A stretch of DNA of 9,890 nucleotides, taken from assembly GCA_003531115.1 (NCBI GenBank), contig DQHT01000113.1:13276-23165 (forward strand), read 5' to 3'. Both the position numbers and the translations under genes were made by a program. Below, piece by piece: positions 7,218 to 9,890 of the stretch. The notes beneath the pieces were generated by a model that was not told the origin of the DNA, ran no database searches, and saw only the letters and a program-made list of their open reading frames with translations. This DNA comes from Bacteroidota bacterium. GTDB taxonomy: Bacteria > Bacteroidota > Bacteroidia > UBA8524. Every line of letters starts with the position of its first letter. The stretch's first letter is position 1.

Positions 7218-7763
7218 ATGGATAAAATAAAATCGAGTGCCTTTTATCAAGCGTGGATTGACACAGTTATGAATAGAAAGGACCACCTCCTTAGTATATG
7301 GCGTGATTCGGCGCCTTTCACCAGACACATAAAAGGAGACGACAATTGTGTACTTGAAGAGGTAGCCAGTAGATTAGGTCTTTTATGCTATCCTTACGAC
7401 TATTATTCTCTGGACGCCATTCTTTATAAGGCCGAAGACAAAACGCCTGACATAAGCTCTACGAACTATTGGTTTCGTGACATCAGAGTTGCATTTGAAC
7501 ACGAGAATAAGTATAATAAAGAACTTTATCAGGAGGTTTCACATCTTCTTATTACCAACTGCGACCTGAAGGTTTTGGTCACTTATCCACCAGATAACTT
7601 CGAAAACATACTCGATTATTTGCATAAAATAATTTCCGGTAACAGGCAATCAGTTTCAATATCAGAAGAAGAAAGTTTTTTGTTAATTTTAGGTTGGGAA
7701 GGTAATTTTAGTTGGGAGGGCTATGTGTTCAAAAACGATAACTGGAAACAAATAAACGTCTGA
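7218..7763 (+). CDS. Uncharacterised protein with EHEN motif, possible PD-(D/E)XK-like fold
   Basis: The start is placed at the ATG two bases after the zinc-ribbon stop, giving 181 residues (MDKIKSSAFYQAWIDT). An upstream in-frame ATG at 7131 would overlap 85 bp of the zinc-ribbon gene in another frame and is less likely. No signal peptide or membrane segment is visible. The central region (about residues 44-122) runs CVLEEVASRLGLLCYPYDYYSLDAILY, then RVAFEHENKYNKELYQEV, then DLKVLVTYPP. That order is an N-terminal acidic helix, a strand with Asp (D66), a strand ending in E94-H-E96-N, a helix, and a hydrophobic strand with K118. It resembles the core of PD-(D/E)XK nuclease-like proteins, but the usual Lys is not at the expected place, so it may be inactive or a different fold. 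The C-terminus is Trp- and Phe-rich (GWEGNFSWEGYVF). It is probably operonic with the zinc-ribbon gene. Function is unknown. Confidence 0.8.
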   Translation: MDKIKSSAFYQAWIDTVMNRKDHLLSIWRDSAPFTRHIKGDDNCVLEEVASRLGLLCYPYDYYSLDAILYKAEDKTPDISSTNYWFRDIRVAFEHENKYNKELYQEVSHLLITNCDLKVLVTYPPDNFENILDYLHKIISGNRQSVSISEEESFLLILGWEGNFSWEGYVFKNDNWKQINV

Positions 7764-7855
7764 CATACAATCGAAAAGGGTAAAGATAAACAGGTTGTGA
7801 AACGTATATAGCACAGGCTCTTGCACGTTGTATCGAAAGTATTTAATCAAAGTCT
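7764..7855. other. Intergenic gap with short nested repeats
   Basis: This 92-bp gap separates the EHEN gene from the nuclease pair. It contains ATACAA (7765-7770) complementary to TTGTAT (7828-7833), AACGT (7801-7805) complementary to ACGTT (7825-7829), and ATCGAAA repeated at 7770 and 7832. The arms overlap, so not all can pair at once. No convincing TAnnTTTG promoter was found, although a promoter for the downstream pair would be expected here. Confidence 0.3.
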
Positions 7856-8551
7856 ATGGAAAACAACATCATCTTTCATTCAAACGGCTCCAGAAACCTG
7901 GCTGCCAATAAATTTCTAAGGTCTTTGTTCGGGAATTATGTAGATGAGGTACATCGTTATGCCCACAAATACAATGACTATATCCATTCTTACAATGAAC
8001 GACAGCAGGCGACAGCTCTGGTGCCGGCACTTGTTCCAATCAGTAAAGGAATTTTTCTCGAGCAACCAATTCGGCGGAAAACCAGGGGTGTCGACATAGC
8101 TCCACACGGATGGGTGGATTATTGGGTGGAATCGACAAACCGTTATATCTATCTGATTGAGCATAAACACAGCTATTTCAATCTGAATAACCTGTTCATC
8201 AATGCTGACCTCAAAAACAATCACCTGGTCATGTTGGACCAGTTGAAAAAATTGAACAAGTCCCAGATCAAGAACAATTTGGATAATGGGTTTAAAAACA
8301 AACAAATTTACAAGCTTGGCTTGCATACCATGTATGGCTATGAAAAGGCTAAATCAGATAAGGACTTCAACTACAAGAATTCCGGGCATCTCTTTGGTCA
8401 ATTGAAGAAGTTCTCTGTTTTTGAAGAACTGGATTTTAATTACGCCGGCGCTTCTTTCATTACCAAACGCCACTCTTTTGATAGTGATTCACGAAAGGTC
8501 ATTCATTTTCCCGGACTCATTTTCCTTGCAAAGTTGGAGACTGTGAGGTAA
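7856..8551 (+). CDS. PD-(D/E)XK nuclease-like protein
   Basis: The product has 231 residues and starts at the ATG after a 92-bp gap; no earlier in-frame start is convincing. The key segment is GWVDYWVESTNRYIYLIEHKH (residues 85-105): D88 on one strand, then E102-H-K104 on the next, a D-x13-E-x-K arrangement matching the PD-(D/E)XK phosphodiesterase core. The N-terminal helices (about 14-50, FLRSLFGNYVDEVHRYAHKY) may supply a further acidic residue. A Lys/Asn-rich helical middle (KNNHLVMLDQLKKLNK, 120-135) and a C-terminal beta part (VIHFPGLIFLAKLE) complete it. It is cytoplasmic, with no signal peptide. The GIY-YIG gene begins 15 bp after its stop, so they likely form one operon. A DNA-cleaving role is inferred from the motif; the specific family was not recognised, and it could be a nucleic-acid-binding relative. 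Confidence 0.82.
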   Translation: MENNIIFHSNGSRNLAANKFLRSLFGNYVDEVHRYAHKYNDYIHSYNERQQATALVPALVPISKGIFLEQPIRRKTRGVDIAPHGWVDYWVESTNRYIYLIEHKHSYFNLNNLFINADLKNNHLVMLDQLKKLNKSQIKNNLDNGFKNKQIYKLGLHTMYGYEKAKSDKDFNYKNSGHLFGQLKKFSVFEELDFNYAGASFITKRHSFDSDSRKVIHFPGLIFLAKLETVR

Positions 8552-8566
8552 TCAATCGTTCAAAAC

Positions 8567-9133
8567 ATGAAAATAGACTCTCATCTAAAAACAATTCAAG
8601 ATTCTTGCAACGATTTTATCGAGCGAAACATTGACGAGGTTCTAAATCAACTGGAGCAAAACAGGAAACCCTTGAATTCCAATTTTTCTGAAATAGGGGA
8701 TCTGGACATAGAAAAAAATTCTTGGGGCGTCTATGTTTTCTACATCGAATCGAAATCGCCAATCGACTCCTATGAAAAACTGTGCGAGTTGTGGCAAACA
8801 GATTCGAAAGGCAATAAGCTTATGTCGCCGAAACCGATCAAAGGAAGGTTCAATTCACTTGATTGTGATAAACGGGCTTGCTTTTACCTTGGTAAATCTG
8901 AAAACCTGAGGCACCGTATTAGCCAACATATTCATCAAAAGACAGCTGCATCAACATATGGTCTTAAATTATCGGCACACGATCGACTCCATGAGAATAA
9001 TTTGTTTTCATACTCCTATTGTACTCTAAAAGTAAATCCAGTGAAGGAGCTTAATGAAAGCATGAAATTTCTCCTCGTGTCTTTGGAAAGCCATCTCAGG
9101 AGGAAATTAGAACCACTTATCGGTAAACAATAA
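8567..9133 (+). CDS. GIY-YIG-type nuclease-like protein
   Basis: The product has 188 residues. The GIY-YIG core is visible from residue 52: GVY (54-56) on the first strand, then a ~50-residue insertion, then FYLGKSENLRHRISQH (106-121). There YLG (107-109) is the 'YIG' strand, and R115/R117 with H121 lie on the catalytic helix. Next come KLSAHDRL and FSYSYCTLK. The conserved metal-binding Glu fits E174 in VSLESHLRRKLEPLIGKQ, a typical ending for this superfamily. The first 50 residues are helical (KTIQDSCNDFIERNIDEVLNQL) and may bind a partner or DNA. GIY-YIG enzymes hydrolyse DNA phosphodiester bonds in homing, repair and restriction proteins. Here the neighbouring PD-(D/E)XK gene 15 bp upstream and the type I RM genes downstream suggest defence or mobile-element context (inference). 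No methyltransferase accompanies the pair directly. Confidence 0.85.
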   Translation: MKIDSHLKTIQDSCNDFIERNIDEVLNQLEQNRKPLNSNFSEIGDLDIEKNSWGVYVFYIESKSPIDSYEKLCELWQTDSKGNKLMSPKPIKGRFNSLDCDKRACFYLGKSENLRHRISQHIHQKTAASTYGLKLSAHDRLHENNLFSYSYCTLKVNPVKELNESMKFLLVSLESHLRRKLEPLIGKQ

Positions 9134-9143
9134 GCTGGTATAA

Positions 9144-9154
9144 GGGGGGGGGGG
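9144..9154. repeat. 11-G homopolymer tract
   Basis: Eleven G in a row lie ten bases after the GIY-YIG stop codon and 72 bp before the -33 element of the hsdS promoter. No comparable homopolymer occurs elsewhere in this AT-leaning window. Such tracts are prone to slipped-strand length change and also to sequencing error. Confidence 0.9.
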
Positions 9155-9172
9155 TGAAATAATACTATTTCA
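9155..9172 (+). terminator. Weak hairpin after the nuclease operon
   Basis: TGAAATA (9155-9161) and TATTTCA (9166-9172) form a perfect 7-bp stem with a 4-base loop immediately after the G tract. It is AT-rich and lacks a T run, so it is a poor intrinsic terminator; it is listed because it is the only hairpin seen at the operon end. Confidence 0.2.
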
Positions 9173-9226
9173 GAGACACGGGCATTATTTGTAATAACCG
9201 TACTCAATTAAAATATACCTTATTTC

Positions 9227-9256
9227 TTGGATATTCCCCAAATCATCTTAAATTTG
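9227..9256 (+). promoter_or_regulatory. Bacteroidota-type promoter for hsdS-hsdM
   Basis: TTG (9227-9229) is followed after exactly 19 bases by TAAATTTG (9249-9256). This matches the Bacteroidota sigma-ABfr consensus of a -33 TTG and a -7 TAnnTTTG at the usual spacing. Transcription would start near 9260-9264, leaving a leader of about 20 bases before the TTG start codon at 9281. Confidence 0.7.
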
Positions 9257-9280
9257 TACACTCATTACTGAGTTTTAAAA

Positions 9281-9838
9281 TTGAAAACGCTCTTAAAAGA
9301 TATCACAAAAATCCAAACCGGACTCTTCGCCAAACCTTCTGGCAATGGGGAAGTGGTGTATTTACAGTCCAAACATTTTGATGAAAACGGCCACCTGCTT
9401 GGTGAACTTCATCCTGACTTGCTGTCGGAAGGAATTTCCCAAAAGCATTTGTTAAAAGATGGGGATGTACTCTTCGCAGCTAAAGGTACAAAAAACTTTG
9501 CTGCCGTGTATGAAGGGCATAACCCAACTGCCGTTGCTTCTACTTCCTTCTTTGTGATCAGACTGACTGATACTACTATCTTACCGGAATATTTGATGTG
9601 GTTTCTTAATCATCCAACTACCCAGACGATTCTAAAAAACAGTGCGCGGGGCACGGATATTCCTTCTATCAGAAAATCGGTTTTAGAAGATCTTGAGATT
9701 TCAATTCCAAGCCTGGCAAAACAGCGCTTGGTTATCAGGTTGGCTACTTTGGCGAAGAAAGAATATGAACTTCGCCTGGCTATACTTCAACAACGTAAAC
9801 AATTCATTGAACAACAAATCATTAACGCTTTAATCTAA
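9281..9838 (+). CDS. hsdS: Half-sized type I restriction specificity (S) subunit
   Basis: The product has 185 residues with a TTG start. A TGA in frame at 9269-9271 rules out earlier ATG starts, and the first internal Met is only at residue 106, so TTG is the best choice. The N-terminal ~142 residues match one target-recognition domain of type I S subunits: KTLLKDITKIQTGLF (the 'l.di..i..G' opening), VVYLQSKHFDENG, LKDGDVLFAAKGT, and the hallmark SARGTDIPSIRKSVLEDL followed by EISIPSLAKQ. Residues ~145-180 form the long conserved helix used for dimerisation and contact with HsdM. Normal HsdS carries two such units in ~400 residues; this has one, so two copies would have to pair to make a full specificity unit, implying a symmetric target (inference). 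hsdM starts 5 bp downstream, and a strong promoter lies just upstream. Confidence 0.85.
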   Translation: MKTLLKDITKIQTGLFAKPSGNGEVVYLQSKHFDENGHLLGELHPDLLSEGISQKHLLKDGDVLFAAKGTKNFAAVYEGHNPTAVASTSFFVIRLTDTTILPEYLMWFLNHPTTQTILKNSARGTDIPSIRKSVLEDLEISIPSLAKQRLVIRLATLAKKEYELRLAILQQRKQFIEQQIINALI

Positions 9839-9843
9839 ATAAA

Positions 9844-9890
9844 ATGGCCAAAATAACTCAGAGTGACATTAACAACGCAGTTTGGAAAGC
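9844..9890 (+). CDS. hsdM: Type I restriction-modification DNA methyltransferase subunit, N-terminus only
   Basis: The ATG lies 5 bp after the hsdS stop, and the frame is cut by the window edge after 15 full codons (MAKITQSDINNAVWK). This opening closely resembles the N-terminal helical domain of type I M subunits (HsdM), where a 'I...IN...WKACDTFRG'-type start is familiar. HsdM is the N6-adenine methyltransferase that works with HsdS. Only 47 bases are visible, so the call depends on this short match and on the hsdS gene next to it. Confidence 0.75.
   Translation, partial: MAKITQSDINNAVWK

Noticed and set aside
7916..8326. 136-codon minus-strand ORF opposite the PD-(D/E)XK gene
   Set aside because: It is antisense to a gene with recognisable motifs, and its own translation shows no domain or signal; it is a frame shadow.

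Overview
The window looks like a chromosomal segment from a Bacteroidota bacterium. Three things point there: two secreted proteins ending in a type IX secretion (T9SS) type A sorting domain, a promoter of the TTG-N19-TAnnTTTG type typical of this phylum, and the lack of clear Shine-Dalgarno sequences before most starts. Species cannot be named from the sequence. Every credible gene lies on the + strand; no tRNA, rRNA or CRISPR array was seen.

Left part (1-6621), cell surface and secretion. A gene cut by the left edge encodes a soluble N-terminal part, a short coiled coil and a probable outer-membrane beta-barrel. One base after its stop begins a 1245-residue secreted protein. It has a signal peptide, six Ig-like repeats, five shorter beta-sandwich repeats, a PKD-like module and a T9SS sorting domain. 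After a 168-bp gap that holds only a doubtful 40-codon ORF comes a 458-residue secreted protein with a LamG-like lectin domain, one Ig-like domain and another T9SS sorting domain. These are probably surface-attached or released adhesin or binding proteins.

Middle (6690-7763), small accessory genes. A 67-residue exported cysteine-rich peptide has five consecutive C-x2-C steps. Next is a 74-residue protein made of two copies of a C-x2-C-x14-C-x5-H putative zinc ribbon. Two bases later starts a 181-residue protein of unknown function with an EHEN motif that may be a divergent PD-(D/E)XK nuclease-like fold.

Right part (7856-9890), nuclease and restriction-modification genes. A 231-residue protein with a D-x13-E-x-K signature (PD-(D/E)XK type) is followed 15 bp later by a 188-residue GIY-YIG-type protein; the two look like a two-gene operon. 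A 147-bp gap contains an 11-G homopolymer and a good Bacteroidota promoter. This promoter drives a half-sized type I specificity subunit (hsdS-like, TTG start) and, 5 bp later, the first codons of hsdM, cut by the right edge. The right third therefore resembles the flank of a defence island. The most interesting candidates for something undescribed are the PD-(D/E)XK/GIY-YIG pair and the zinc-ribbon/EHEN pair beside it.
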